Shown here: positions 42,354-51,319 of the stretch, one piece after another
Layout: every line of letters starts with the position of its first letter
Numbering within the stretch: position 1 is the first letter of the stretch
Assembly (NCBI GenBank): GCA_964470345.1
Contig: CAYYBE010000008.1
Span: 1 to 64,000, forward strand
From: CAYYBE01 sp964470345
Lineage (GTDB): Bacteria > Babelota > Babeliae > Babelales > Babelaceae
Direction: 5' to 3'
Length of the DNA: 64,000 nt
Made by a program: the position numbers and the translations under genes
Notes under the pieces: generated by a model
The model's input: the letters and a program-made list of their open reading frames with translations, nothing else
The model's database searches: none
Told to the model about the DNA's origin: nothing

Positions 42354-43622
42354 ATGAAACTGCACAACTCTCGTTACTTTACCCTCGCGCTAACTTTTGC
42401 GCTCATTGGCACAGGATTCTGCAGCCATCACACGGTTGTTGGCGCCCACAAAGCACAACAACTTGTTACCCTCGTCAAAAAACATCCTATAGCCTCATCA
42501 ATTGTTGCTGGAAGCTGTATCGCCGGAATAATCTATGCGGCGATCAAACACCACTCCAAAAGGCATCTGAGACCAAGAAGAGAGGCCGAGGAAGCTTCAA
42601 ATAAAGCAGAGCAAAACTTGAAGTCAGTACAAAACAAAGTTGTCGCACAAGCCCCTGGGCCAGCGATACCTGGGCCAACCTATGAAAGCTCAATACTCAA
42701 GAAAATTGAAGCCCAAGGTTTTGTGCACCAAGCGGCACTGGCAAAAACTTTATACGACATACTTAACACCATGCCCGTCGACCTTATTGTCCTTATCTCA
42801 GACTATGCCAAGGGGGTTGAAGGTAGATGTATTACAACATTCACGGAACACAAAGGCAGAGTTCACCGTCTCGATTTCGAGCCACGTGAAACGCATGAAA
42901 AACTTAATGCATTTTGTCTAGAAAGCAACGAAGCAACTTTTTGGTGCAGACACAAGAAGACTGGTTATTCTTGGCACGGCGCCTTTGGCATCCCCAGAAT
43001 CCATCATTCCGGGGAAAAAGATTATGCCTATTACCTACCCGTTCGCTATAAAACAAACTGTCAAAGAGATTCTAACGAGTCAAAACAATCCTATTACTAT
43101 TTTGGTAATCATATCATTACAGTTCTTGATATCACTAGACATACAGAGCTTACCAGTCTAGGAATTTTCCCCATGAGAGTCATCGCGGCAGTAGAACTAC
43201 CCGATTATAGGCTTGCAACATCGGTACAAAATCAGCATAAGCCCAACGACAATCGTATCATGATTTGGCCAACCCCTGCTTCGCTCAAAAAACGATCAAA
43301 CGAGGTCGCTACGCTTCTCTATGACCTTATCGAATCTCTTCCAAGAGAACTTATAACAATAATCGCTGACTACGAAGCATGGAATTTCCAAGAATTAACT
43401 GGTTACGAGCACTCAATCACCGCTCTTCTTGTTATACCTATCGACAATCGACTGGTTTCTGGAGACAAAAATGGCGGGACAAGGATCTGGGACCTCGCTT
43501 CAGGAAACTTGCTTCGAGCGGTACAAGAACATAATGCAGAAATTACTGCTTTAGAGATTTCTCCAGACAACACCAAATTTGCCTCAGGAGATGCACAAGG
43601 AATTGTGAAGATCTGGGAGTAA
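42354..43622 (+). CDS. Membrane/exported protein with two F-box-like motifs and WD40 blades
   Basis: A 422-residue protein with a signal peptide (YFTLALTFALIGTGFCSHH) and a second hydrophobic segment near 45-63 (IASSIVAGSCIAGIIYAA) that could anchor it. A basic linker follows. Two F-box-like helices occur: LYDILNTMPVDLIVLISDYA near residues 139-158 and LYDLIESLPRELITIIADYE near 323-342. Each is followed by propeller-like sequence; the second leads into two clear WD40 blades (VSGDKNGGTRIWDL and ASGDAQGIVKIWE). The repeated module suggests a fusion of two F-box/WD40 units with a shortened first propeller. Function unknown. Confidence 0.8.
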   Translation: MKLHNSRYFTLALTFALIGTGFCSHHTVVGAHKAQQLVTLVKKHPIASSIVAGSCIAGIIYAAIKHHSKRHLRPRREAEEASNKAEQNLKSVQNKVVAQAPGPAIPGPTYESSILKKIEAQGFVHQAALAKTLYDILNTMPVDLIVLISDYAKGVEGRCITTFTEHKGRVHRLDFEPRETHEKLNAFCLESNEATFWCRHKKTGYSWHGAFGIPRIHHSGEKDYAYYLPVRYKTNCQRDSNESKQSYYYFGNHIITVLDITRHTELTSLGIFPMRVIAAVELPDYRLATSVQNQHKPNDNRIMIWPTPASLKKRSNEVATLLYDLIESLPRELITIIADYEAWNFQELTGYEHSITALLVIPIDNRLVSGDKNGGTRIWDLASGNLLRAVQEHNAEITALEISPDNTKFASGDAQGIVKIWE

Positions 43623-43630
43623 GCTAGTAA

Positions 43631-43652
43631 AGAACCCGCGCGACGTTTCAAC
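43631..43652 (+). repeat. Internally deleted copy of the 100-base dispersed repeat
   Basis: AAGAACCCGCGC joined to GACGTTTCAA, matching the short copy at 18611 and the two ends of the long element. It lies just after the WD40 gene stop. Confidence 0.55.
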
Positions 43653-43805
43653 AACCTTAGCTCTGCTTAGTTCTCCGTTTGTCTTGCGCGCCACGACGAG
43701 CACTCAGAAGAATAACAAATCCTTGACGACACCTGGTTTCGCTTGCGATGCTGATTTTTAGTAAAGAATTTTGGCTATCAAATGAATAAAAACGAAAGAG
43801 CTCCT

Positions 43806-45146
43806 ATGGTAAACATCTCTAAGCAACAACACATTTTCTTATTTTTTGTTGCATTACTCCCCATAAATATCTTTGCATCTGAAGCACGCAACACGCCTCC
43901 TACGCTCGTGCAACGCCCTGCTTCACCAATCCCCGTGGAACCACCATCACCAACGTTGACCGTGGCGTATCCAGAAGAAATGGTTGAAGAAAAGCTCGAA
44001 GGTGAACGTACCGAAAAAAAGCGTAAGTTTGAACAGGAAGAAGCAGACGAGCAAGAGACAACATCACGAAGTAAACGACAAAAAATAGAAGTAGAGCGCC
44101 CACAGCAACAACCTGCTGCTGCGCCTGTTGCTCCCGCAGCTGCAGACGCTGCTCAAGCAGAAAGTCTTTTCACATTCGGCAACTATTATTACAAGGGAAC
44201 CCAGTCGTTTCCGCAAGACAAAAACCTTGCAATAAATTTATGGAAACAAGCTGCACACCTTGGGCATAAACAAGCAGCCGAAACAGTCGCCAATTTGCAA
44301 AAGCAACAATCAACCTCTTCAAGCTCATCAAGTGCGGCTAGCAGTAGGGCAATTGAGCAGAAAAAGCTTACAGAGCTTGAAAAAGAAGCCCAAGCTGGCG
44401 ACCCGAGAGCTCAAACCAACCTCGGGCTCAAGTATGTCAATGGTCAAGGCGTTGCCCAAGACTTCAAGAAAGGCGCGAACCTCTTCTACCAAGCCGCCAA
44501 ACAAGGCTATGCACGCGCTCAATACTACCTTGGTGCTGCGCACAAACATGGTTTCGGTGTAGAAAAAAACCTTAAGAAGGCTCTTGAGTTTTTCCAAGCA
44601 GCTGCTCAACAAGGCAATCCTCACGCTCAATACAACCTTGGTATTTTCTATGCACAAGGCACGGGAGTAGCCAAAGATCGAAAAAAAGCTGCTACCCTCC
44701 TTGAACAAGCTGCTAAACAAGGCGAGACCAGAGCTCGCAATGCGCTCAAAAAGCTTCAAGCACAAGCCCCTGCTTCCTCATCAAGTGCATCAAGCAGCAT
44801 AAACTTGGAACCGGCGGCACGAAAACAAGAGATCAGCAAACAAAAAGAATCAGTAAGCGGTACAGCGCAAGAGCAATTCAATCGCGCCGTCCTCTATAAA
44901 ATAGGTCTCGGGGTAGAAAAAGATCTCGGCAAAGCAGTAGCGCTCTACGAGCTCGCTGCCGCACAGGACTTTGCTCCCGCACAGCACTCCCTTGGTCTCC
45001 TCTACGAGAACGGAGAAGGGGTAAAACAAGATGTGCAACAAGCAATCAAGCTCTACGAAAAAGCTGCCAAAAGCGGACTCCCAAAAGCTCAGCAAGCACT
45101 TGTTCGTCTAAAAAAAGCTCAGGAAGCTGGCCGAAAGAAATCGTAG
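43806..45146 (+). CDS. Exported Sel1-repeat protein
   Basis: A 446-residue protein. The ATG at 43806 is preferred (AAAGAG site, then signal peptide ISKQQHIFLFFVALLPINIF). A charged/Gln-rich stretch with a basic patch (KRQKIEVER) covers about 40-115. Six Sel1-like repeats follow in two blocks, with the typical A-x-x-x-LG-x-x-Y-x-x-G-x-GV core (NLGLKYVNGQGVAQDFKKG; NLGIFYAQGTGVAKDRKKA; SLGLLYENGEGVKQDVQQA). The blocks are joined by Ser/Ala linkers (SSSSSSAASS, SSSSASSS). Sel1 repeats form alpha-solenoids for protein binding and are common in exported proteins of intracellular bacteria. Confidence 0.88.
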   Translation: MVNISKQQHIFLFFVALLPINIFASEARNTPPTLVQRPASPIPVEPPSPTLTVAYPEEMVEEKLEGERTEKKRKFEQEEADEQETTSRSKRQKIEVERPQQQPAAAPVAPAAADAAQAESLFTFGNYYYKGTQSFPQDKNLAINLWKQAAHLGHKQAAETVANLQKQQSTSSSSSSAASSRAIEQKKLTELEKEAQAGDPRAQTNLGLKYVNGQGVAQDFKKGANLFYQAAKQGYARAQYYLGAAHKHGFGVEKNLKKALEFFQAAAQQGNPHAQYNLGIFYAQGTGVAKDRKKAATLLEQAAKQGETRARNALKKLQAQAPASSSSASSSINLEPAARKQEISKQKESVSGTAQEQFNRAVLYKIGLGVEKDLGKAVALYELAAAQDFAPAQHSLGLLYENGEGVKQDVQQAIKLYEKAAKSGLPKAQQALVRLKKAQEAGRKKS

Positions 45147-45154
45147 CTGCCAGC

Positions 45155-45664
45155 TTAGACAACAGGCTCTTTTGCAATACTCACGCGGGCGGGGCGCAAT
45201 AAAACGCCTCTGCACAAATAGCCCTTTTGAAGCACATCGACGATTGAGCCGGCTGGAAGGTCGGGGCGGTCGACTTGTACCACCACTTCATGCAATTGCG
45301 GATCAAAATCTTTTGTCGGTGCCATTTCAGTAACGCCATATTTTTCGAGCGTTTTGAGAAGATTTTTGTAGATGAGCTCAATGCCCGAAAGTGCGGTTGG
45401 TGCATGTTTGCGTAATTCGACAAGCGCACGTTCAAAGTCATCAACAAGCGTAATCATATCGAGTAAAAACGACGACATCATCGACTGCACGCGTTGCGCG
45501 CGGTCACGCTCTTCCCGTTTGCGATAATTATCAAATTCTGCACGTGCATAGGCAAGCTCCGCTTTCAGCTGCTCAAGCTCTTGATTGCACATTGCGTGCT
45601 GTTCATTTTGAGCGCTGGCTTGATCTTTTTGCTCAGACATAGTATTACGTGTATCATCATCCAT
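45155..45664 (-). CDS. grpE: Nucleotide exchange factor GrpE
   Basis: A 169-residue protein that releases ADP from DnaK. The N-terminal coiled coil (NQELEQLKAELAYARAEFDN) is followed by YRKREERDRA, typical of the family, and the C-terminal beta domain (KYGVTEMAPTKDFDPQLHEV, GYLCRGVLLRPARV). Length is slightly short but normal. The start could be Met 1 or Met 9. dnaK and dnaJ are not in the window; the gene stands alone, convergent with the Sel1 gene. Confidence 0.93.
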   Translation of the reverse strand: MDDDTRNTMSEQKDQASAQNEQHAMCNQELEQLKAELAYARAEFDNYRKREERDRAQRVQSMMSSFLLDMITLVDDFERALVELRKHAPTALSGIELIYKNLLKTLEKYGVTEMAPTKDFDPQLHEVVVQVDRPDLPAGSIVDVLQKGYLCRGVLLRPARVSIAKEPVV

Positions 45665-45705
45665 GGACGGAAACCTTTATAGCGTAGTAATTTAATGAGA
45701 AGATC

Positions 45706-46959
45706 ATGAACATACAAAAAACTTCCCTTTTTATATACCTAGTATACTGTATCGGCAGCTGTGCAACAATGCTTCACGCCTTTGATGAGGTCCATTTTTA
45801 TAAGCCGCCGCTCTTTCTCTGGGAGCCCCGTTTAGAGCGCTCAGGGCTGACGAGCTTAGCCGTGTATGTCGCCTATGGGACAACAAAAAAGGGGCGTGTC
45901 TGTGAAAAAACAATCCCTCTGCTGAATATCTACGGCCTTGAAAAATTCCAATTCAGCACCGTCGGTGTCACGCCAACCGTTACCGACCAATTCACTCCCG
46001 CATTGGACGCACTTGCACATGTGCCTGCCGACCAAACAGGGCTTGCAACCTATTCGCTTAAAAGTAAACTCCGTTTAGCTGATATTCTTTTGGATGCGTA
46101 TCAGAATATAACCAATGGCTTCTTTTTCCATCTCCAGGTACCTTTGCGCAGTATCTCCTTTGATCCAATCAGCTGGTGTGACCTTACCCCTGAAAGCAAC
46201 CCCCATAAAGACCTGGCAGCTCAGCTAACGCCCAATATACCAACCATACTTGCCAATAGGGGAATTAATGGCACCCCGCAAACTAAGCAAGGTTGTGGCG
46301 ATCCAGGACTTGCCTTAGGCTGGACCGTTAACTACGAAGATACAGAATACTTTGATTTCGTTGATTTTACGCTCCAAGGGGGTATGACTGCCCCGCTGAG
46401 CAAAGCAAGCGATCCCTGCGAACTTATCAATATTCCCCTGGGCTACAATGGGCATACCAGTTACTTTTTCCAGGCAAGCTCATCGCTGGGACTCTTTGAC
46501 TGGTTTACTGCAGGAATGAATCTTAACGCCTCATTTTTTAATGATCATGTCCGCCAAGAGCGCATCAAAACTGATGAACATCAGAGCGGTTGGCTTCTCT
46601 TTCAAAAACGTCTCATAGAAGAAGAGCTTGCACCCCTTGTTCTTACGGGCCTGTATCTGAAAGCGGATCACATTTTCCGCGGTTTTTCATGCTTATTAGG
46701 CTATAGCTATACAAGCCAGGGCAGAGCAACGTGGCTTGATCTAGATACGGGCAACATGTACAATTTCTGCGATCCGCGCCTTGCCGGTTTTAGCATGAGC
46801 ACCATACATCTCAATCTTGAGTATGATTTTGCAACTCCCGCCCATCCACAGGCTCCCGTAATCAGCATGGTCTGTTCATTCCCCGTCAACGGCAAACATA
46901 TCTGGGCCCCTGCTCTGGCCGGCGGCGGATTAGGGCTTTCCTGCGCTTGGCGCTGGTAA
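45706..46959 (+). CDS. Putative outer-membrane beta-barrel protein
   Basis: A 417-residue protein with signal peptide SLFIYLVYCIGSCATMLHAF. No internal hydrophobic helices; the body alternates polar and hydrophobic residues in strand-like stretches (FFFHLQVPLRSISFDP, FDFVDFTLQGGMTAPLS, GLYLKADHIFRGFSCLLGYS) and ends in an aromatic residue (CAWRW), the usual C-terminal signal for outer-membrane insertion. I infer a porin-like or transport-like barrel. Its 3' end overlaps the convergent gene by 30 bases. Confidence 0.68.
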   Translation: MNIQKTSLFIYLVYCIGSCATMLHAFDEVHFYKPPLFLWEPRLERSGLTSLAVYVAYGTTKKGRVCEKTIPLLNIYGLEKFQFSTVGVTPTVTDQFTPALDALAHVPADQTGLATYSLKSKLRLADILLDAYQNITNGFFFHLQVPLRSISFDPISWCDLTPESNPHKDLAAQLTPNIPTILANRGINGTPQTKQGCGDPGLALGWTVNYEDTEYFDFVDFTLQGGMTAPLSKASDPCELINIPLGYNGHTSYFFQASSSLGLFDWFTAGMNLNASFFNDHVRQERIKTDEHQSGWLLFQKRLIEEELAPLVLTGLYLKADHIFRGFSCLLGYSYTSQGRATWLDLDTGNMYNFCDPRLAGFSMSTIHLNLEYDFATPAHPQAPVISMVCSFPVNGKHIWAPALAGGGLGLSCAWRW

Positions 46960-47427
46960 TAACGAAGCGCGTATTGGCTCCCAAAGCGCAACCGTTTCAT
47001 CAATGACCACCTGAGCGCTCCACTCTTCAGCAGAACGTGGCTCCTGCAAAAGGTCATGGGTTGCAAAGGCAAGTGCAGACAATAGAAGATTTAACGTCTT
47101 AAACGATTCAGTAGGCATCAGCCGTTCTTGTGAATTGGATAGTCCATAGAGACACCCGTAGAGCGCAAGATGGGATTTAACAAGCGCGCGGGCAATATGG
47201 GGTCTACTTTCACGGGCAATAGCCCGAGCAAGGTCTATGAGCGCCCAAGAACAAAACGCTTTATGCAGGGCAGATTCTCCAAGCGTTCTGGTAGGTTCGG
47301 CTGTCAAACGCAGTTCAAGCAGACATAAGCACGCTGCAACCGTCAATTTCCATCGCCGCGACCACGGCAGAGGAAGTACGCAAGCTGCTCCCAAAACAAA
47401 CTGCCTTTGCCCATTACCCCGTTTCAT
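46930..47427 (-). CDS. Exported hypothetical protein
   Basis: A 165-residue protein behind AAGGGG with a basic N-terminus and a hydrophobic signal (WKLTVAACLCLLELRLTA). The mature part is helical and Ala/Leu/Arg-rich (LIDLARAIARESRPHIARAL). No family recognised. It converges on the putative barrel gene and overlaps its end. Confidence 0.6.
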   Translation of the reverse strand: MKRGNGQRQFVLGAACVLPLPWSRRWKLTVAACLCLLELRLTAEPTRTLGESALHKAFCSWALIDLARAIARESRPHIARALVKSHLALYGCLYGLSNSQERLMPTESFKTLNLLLSALAFATHDLLQEPRSAEEWSAQVVIDETVALWEPIRASLLPAPSAGKP

Positions 47428-47754
47428 ATCGCCCCTTTGCTTAATCGTGAGTCCCCCTCGAGGACTTTACATACTTAGTCTTTCAAAATCTTTTCAAATA
47501 GTCAATTGTTTGACTGTCTTAAGTTTTCAGCCTGAATAACTTCTTGGCACCAACCAACCAGGTCCTATATGAAACTATTATTCAAAATCACTCGATTAAT
47601 TCAGGAAAACAACCACGAGAGAATAATCCTCTTAGGCAATTGACTTGAAGGGGTATTCTGGTAAACTAACTCTCAGAAACCCAATTCACGCTTAATACAA
47701 CCACACACACGCACTTAACAAGAACTAACGCCCAATAACCACAGGAAACCACCC
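47428..47754. other. Intergenic stretch before a WD40 gene
   Basis: No gene seen in these 327 bases. They separate the divergent genes at 46930 and 47755. The clearest signal is the promoter at 47640-47667. The sequence from 47490 to 47640 is AT-rich with no reading frame that has a start signal. Confidence 0.45.
47640..47667 (+). promoter_or_regulatory. Promoter of the exported WD40 gene at 47755
   Basis: TTGACT (47640-47645), 16-base spacer, TAAACT (47662-47667), leaving a leader of about 80 bases. Confidence 0.55.
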
Positions 47755-49653
47755 ATGAAAACGCATTGTTCTCTTTTTCTTATTTTTGCAATTTTCACCT
47801 TCCCCCAGGGGCTCAAGCCCTCATCATGCTCATCAACGCAGAATGCCTCCAGCACTAGCGCCAGCACCTATTCCAACAATTTTCTTACAACGTTAACCTC
47901 AGATCAACAACAAGCATTAGCAAGTGCAATCCAGCAAAGTATTACTGAGAGCTATCAGCAGAATCCCCATGAAAATACCGAAGCACGCTTTAAACGCACA
48001 CTTAATAATCCCAAAGTACTCAATACTCTTGGAATTATACGGCAACAAGTAAGGCGTACCAACGGTCAAATCGCGTATGACACCCTAAGCACAGAGCTCG
48101 ACGTACTCACATCCACCATTATTCGCGAGCAATTGTCGCACACAACAACATGCAGCTCATCGAACTCAACCTCATCTTCAGCACCGTCTTCAATATCCTC
48201 GGAAAATTCTTATACGCAATTAGCGGCGCAACTGTACGAGCTCAGCCTTAACGAACAAAATTTTAATGCGATAGTAACACCCTTTCTTCTTTTAGAAAAA
48301 GACGGTAAAATTCACCGCTCATTCGCGCCAGTTTTTAACCTACTCATTCCAACACGGCACAACTATATTTCAAATACGTGTGCCATTGATAAAACAAATA
48401 CCCTTGTCGCAACCGGTGATTACAAAGGGAATGTACAAATACGCGAGCTAATAAGTGGAAAACGGCTTATGATCAACAACGGAAAAGAGTTTTTTTCTGC
48501 TGCAAATCCGGACTCTGTTACCTGCTTAGCCTTTTCTCCCGATTCAAAAACAATTGCCGTAGGCACACAAACAGGCCATATCACCCTATGGTCATTAGTG
48601 TCTGGCAAACAACTAACCCAAAGGCACTCGCACGCCGCAGTATTATCGCTCCAAATAGATCCTGTCGGTCCAACGATCACAACAACACACTTTGGTAATT
48701 CTATCGAGCGTTGGAATTTGCAAACAAACGTTCTTACAACCGGAGGCTTCCAAAATTCAAGGCTGCTCGCTATCAGCAATGATGGCGAACGTTTCGCAAT
48801 TGTCCTCGGCCAAGAGACTCTGATTCAAGACAGTTCAACGAACGAGATAATCACTCGCCTTAATACAGGTGCAATTACGATGGGTAAGTTTAGTAGCCAT
48901 GGAGATCAATTTCTTGCTGTCAGCCAAGACGCACAAGCTCTTAATGTCTGGAATCTTGCAACAGGTGAAATTCAATCGCATCTAGATAACAAAGAAAGAC
49001 CTTGCCAAATAACTTCTTTTACCCGAGCACAAGAGGCAGACATTATCGGAATTAGATGGAACAACGGAGTTATTTATATAGTAGATCTTGCCAATGCCGC
49101 CATTGAAGGCTTCAACACTGAAGTTGATACCCCAATCATAGCCTTGAGCGCAAATGGACAAAAAATAGCCTTCGTAAATATCAATAACACCATCTGCGTC
49201 GTCACGCGAATAGCAAACTCATTCAAAATGAGCTATGAGCATCAATTACCGCTGGAACAGGGAGTAATAACCGATTGTTCGCTTTCGGCAGATGGGAACT
49301 ACCTTGTCGCCATACACTCACAACAAGGACAGGAAACAAATAATCTCTTTATCCATATGTTTGATGAACCTGCCTACAAATTGCTTAAAAACTGCTCTCC
49401 TTGCGCGCTCGAACTGATCGAAAATCTTATTGCCACCACCATGCGCGCCGAGCCAATCCTCACTCCTGAAGAAAAAGTGCAGTTAACTCCCTACGAGAGT
49501 ATTCTTTTCCGCTCGGTGCCCGATTTTATCAAACACGTTCTGTTGAGGACCAACAAAATTCTCATCACAAAGCCACAAGATGGGGCCCCTGAGAAGAAAG
49601 AAGAGAAGCAGGAGAGCAAAGAGCAAAAAGTCACTACTCTCAAGCGGTCCTAG
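47755..49653 (+). CDS. Exported WD40-repeat protein
   Basis: A 632-residue protein with signal peptide MKTHCSLFLIFAIFTFPQGL. Residues 25-165 are Ser/Thr-rich with helical parts and a Ser-rich linker (CSSSNSTSSSAPSSISS). From about 200 to 550 it carries WD40-type blades, for example VATGDYKGNVQIRELISGK, IAVGTQTGHITLWSLVSGK and VSQDAQALNVWNLATGE. The C-terminus is Lys/Glu/Gln-rich. No clear F-box-like helix was found, unlike its relatives. A long extracytoplasmic beta-propeller for protein binding is the likely form. Confidence 0.83.
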   Translation: MKTHCSLFLIFAIFTFPQGLKPSSCSSTQNASSTSASTYSNNFLTTLTSDQQQALASAIQQSITESYQQNPHENTEARFKRTLNNPKVLNTLGIIRQQVRRTNGQIAYDTLSTELDVLTSTIIREQLSHTTTCSSSNSTSSSAPSSISSENSYTQLAAQLYELSLNEQNFNAIVTPFLLLEKDGKIHRSFAPVFNLLIPTRHNYISNTCAIDKTNTLVATGDYKGNVQIRELISGKRLMINNGKEFFSAANPDSVTCLAFSPDSKTIAVGTQTGHITLWSLVSGKQLTQRHSHAAVLSLQIDPVGPTITTTHFGNSIERWNLQTNVLTTGGFQNSRLLAISNDGERFAIVLGQETLIQDSSTNEIITRLNTGAITMGKFSSHGDQFLAVSQDAQALNVWNLATGEIQSHLDNKERPCQITSFTRAQEADIIGIRWNNGVIYIVDLANAAIEGFNTEVDTPIIALSANGQKIAFVNINNTICVVTRIANSFKMSYEHQLPLEQGVITDCSLSADGNYLVAIHSQQGQETNNLFIHMFDEPAYKLLKNCSPCALELIENLIATTMRAEPILTPEEKVQLTPYESILFRSVPDFIKHVLLRTNKILITKPQDGAPEKKEEKQESKEQKVTTLKRS

Positions 49654-49701
49654 CCTATTCACCGGTCTCGCTTAAACATCCACGCAGCTCTACCCCGCCG
49701 C

Positions 49702-49729
49702 TTGCAATTATTTCAAATTGAAGTATAAT
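49702..49729 (+). promoter_or_regulatory. Promoter of the tandem WD40 pair
   Basis: TTGCAA (49702-49707), 16-base spacer, consensus TATAAT (49724-49729), 43 bases before the ATG at 49773. The -10 box sits in the loop of an inverted repeat (TTCAAATT / AATTTGAA). Confidence 0.65.
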
Positions 49730-49772
49730 TTAATTTGAACCTGGAATCAACCTGTTAAAGGGAGACTACACC

Positions 49773-51287
49773 ATGCAATTTACATCAAAACTTTTACTCA
49801 CCACCCTACTCTGCCTCACGGGCGCCCGGCTTGCCTACTGCTCGCAGGTACAGGCCCGACTGACGGCAAGCTCAACCGCAGCTACAACCCTGGATGAGCA
49901 GAAAAGAAAGCAAGCATTAGAATTGCTCAGGCAGGCAAACGAATTGCTTGCAGGAACTAAAGACTCCGCTGAACAAAAGCAAGCCGTTGCTCAAGCGGTA
50001 CTGCAAGCTACTGGGCACGAGATTGTCGAACGGGATGCCAAGCGCGTTAAGCTTTCTGCAGCAGAAGAAAAACAAAAAGCAGAAGCGCAAGAAAAAAACT
50101 GGCTACTCTCTTACGCCAAAGAGCTCTCTCCTGAGGCTGAGAAAAAGCTTGAAGCTGCCAAAATAGAGGCTATTAAAAACGAGCGGGGCACCATCTTACC
50201 TTCCATCCTGTATGACCTTCTTACTTGCATGCCACGCGAGCTTACAAACCTTATTGCCAGCTATGATGAACCCTATTACCTTGAAGGCGAACTTGATCAA
50301 ACGATCAAAATCCCTCTTCCCAAAGATGTAACGATTACGGCAATAACGCCACTGTTGGTACCCCATGGTACTATCGTAGTCGTAGGTTTCAGCAATGGCT
50401 ACGTACAAATCTTTAAAGAACAGACAGATAAAGAGGCCAAAGAAGGTTGGGCGCTCGAACAAACTATACAAGCCGACAAAAGTGCTGTTACTACTATCGC
50501 TGATTTAAAAGATCAAAAGTTTGCTACGGGAACCACGTCCGGCGATCTCAAAATCTGGACGCTTAAACAAAATGCCAAGGAATATTCCTGCGATGCAACC
50601 ATGGTAACAGGAATTCCTATTAAAAAAATCGCAACATTATCCAATGGCAACATCGTTGTCGGCGGAACGGTTGGAGAGCAATCAGGACAATGGCAAATTT
50701 GGGATCCCGTTACGCTGAAAAAACTTTACTCATGTAAAGTCTTCGACGACTGGGGCAGGGACTACCCTTTCATTGACTTGCTCATTTTGCCAGACGATCG
50801 CATCATAGTTAACAAAAATTATCAAGATACAGCGATCTATAAACAAACAAAAACAAACGACTGGATAGAAGAAACAGTGGTAAAGGCTCCCACGTACTGT
50901 CAACATCTAAGTTCCCTTCACCTACTTCCTATCCATAACGTACTCAGGTGCGGAGCACTGGGAGACCACACCCAAATACATATTCTAGATCATAACAATT
51001 ATGACCGCTATTCCCTCATTTTCCAAACCGGTGATGATGAAAAGTGCGGACCTATAACTATTTTATCTGATGGGAAACTTGCAGTTGGCTTCGATGATAA
51101 GGGTTATGATGATGACATCAACATTTTTGACATTAGCGATACACGGTACCAGTTAAACCTGATGAACGACAACATTCTAGCGATACCACTCTCAGGCTAC
51201 AAAAGTGAATTACAATACCTCATCACCCTCCCGGACGGGCGATTATTAGGTGCATTCAAAGATGGCGCGATCAGCATTTGGAGATAA
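49773..51287 (+). CDS. Exported F-box-like/WD40 protein, tandem copy 1
   Basis: A 504-residue protein behind AAAGGGAG with signal peptide QFTSKLLLTTLLCLTGARLA. A helical, Gln/Ala/Lys-rich region follows to about 140. An F-box-like helix is at about 147-166 (LYDLLTCMPRELTNLIASYD). The remainder forms divergent WD40 blades (FATGTTSGDLKIWTL; VVGGTVGEQSGQWQIWDP; ending GAFKDGAISIWR). The downstream gene is a tandem duplicate, starting 33 bases after this stop. A 164-base segment (50003-50166) is almost the same in both. Confidence 0.84.
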   Translation: MQFTSKLLLTTLLCLTGARLAYCSQVQARLTASSTAATTLDEQKRKQALELLRQANELLAGTKDSAEQKQAVAQAVLQATGHEIVERDAKRVKLSAAEEKQKAEAQEKNWLLSYAKELSPEAEKKLEAAKIEAIKNERGTILPSILYDLLTCMPRELTNLIASYDEPYYLEGELDQTIKIPLPKDVTITAITPLLVPHGTIVVVGFSNGYVQIFKEQTDKEAKEGWALEQTIQADKSAVTTIADLKDQKFATGTTSGDLKIWTLKQNAKEYSCDATMVTGIPIKKIATLSNGNIVVGGTVGEQSGQWQIWDPVTLKKLYSCKVFDDWGRDYPFIDLLILPDDRIIVNKNYQDTAIYKQTKTNDWIEETVVKAPTYCQHLSSLHLLPIHNVLRCGALGDHTQIHILDHNNYDRYSLIFQTGDDEKCGPITILSDGKLAVGFDDKGYDDDINIFDISDTRYQLNLMNDNILAIPLSGYKSELQYLITLPDGRLLGAFKDGAISIWR

Positions 51288-51319
51288 CAAAAACTTACAC
51301 TAGCCTGGAGACTATACCT

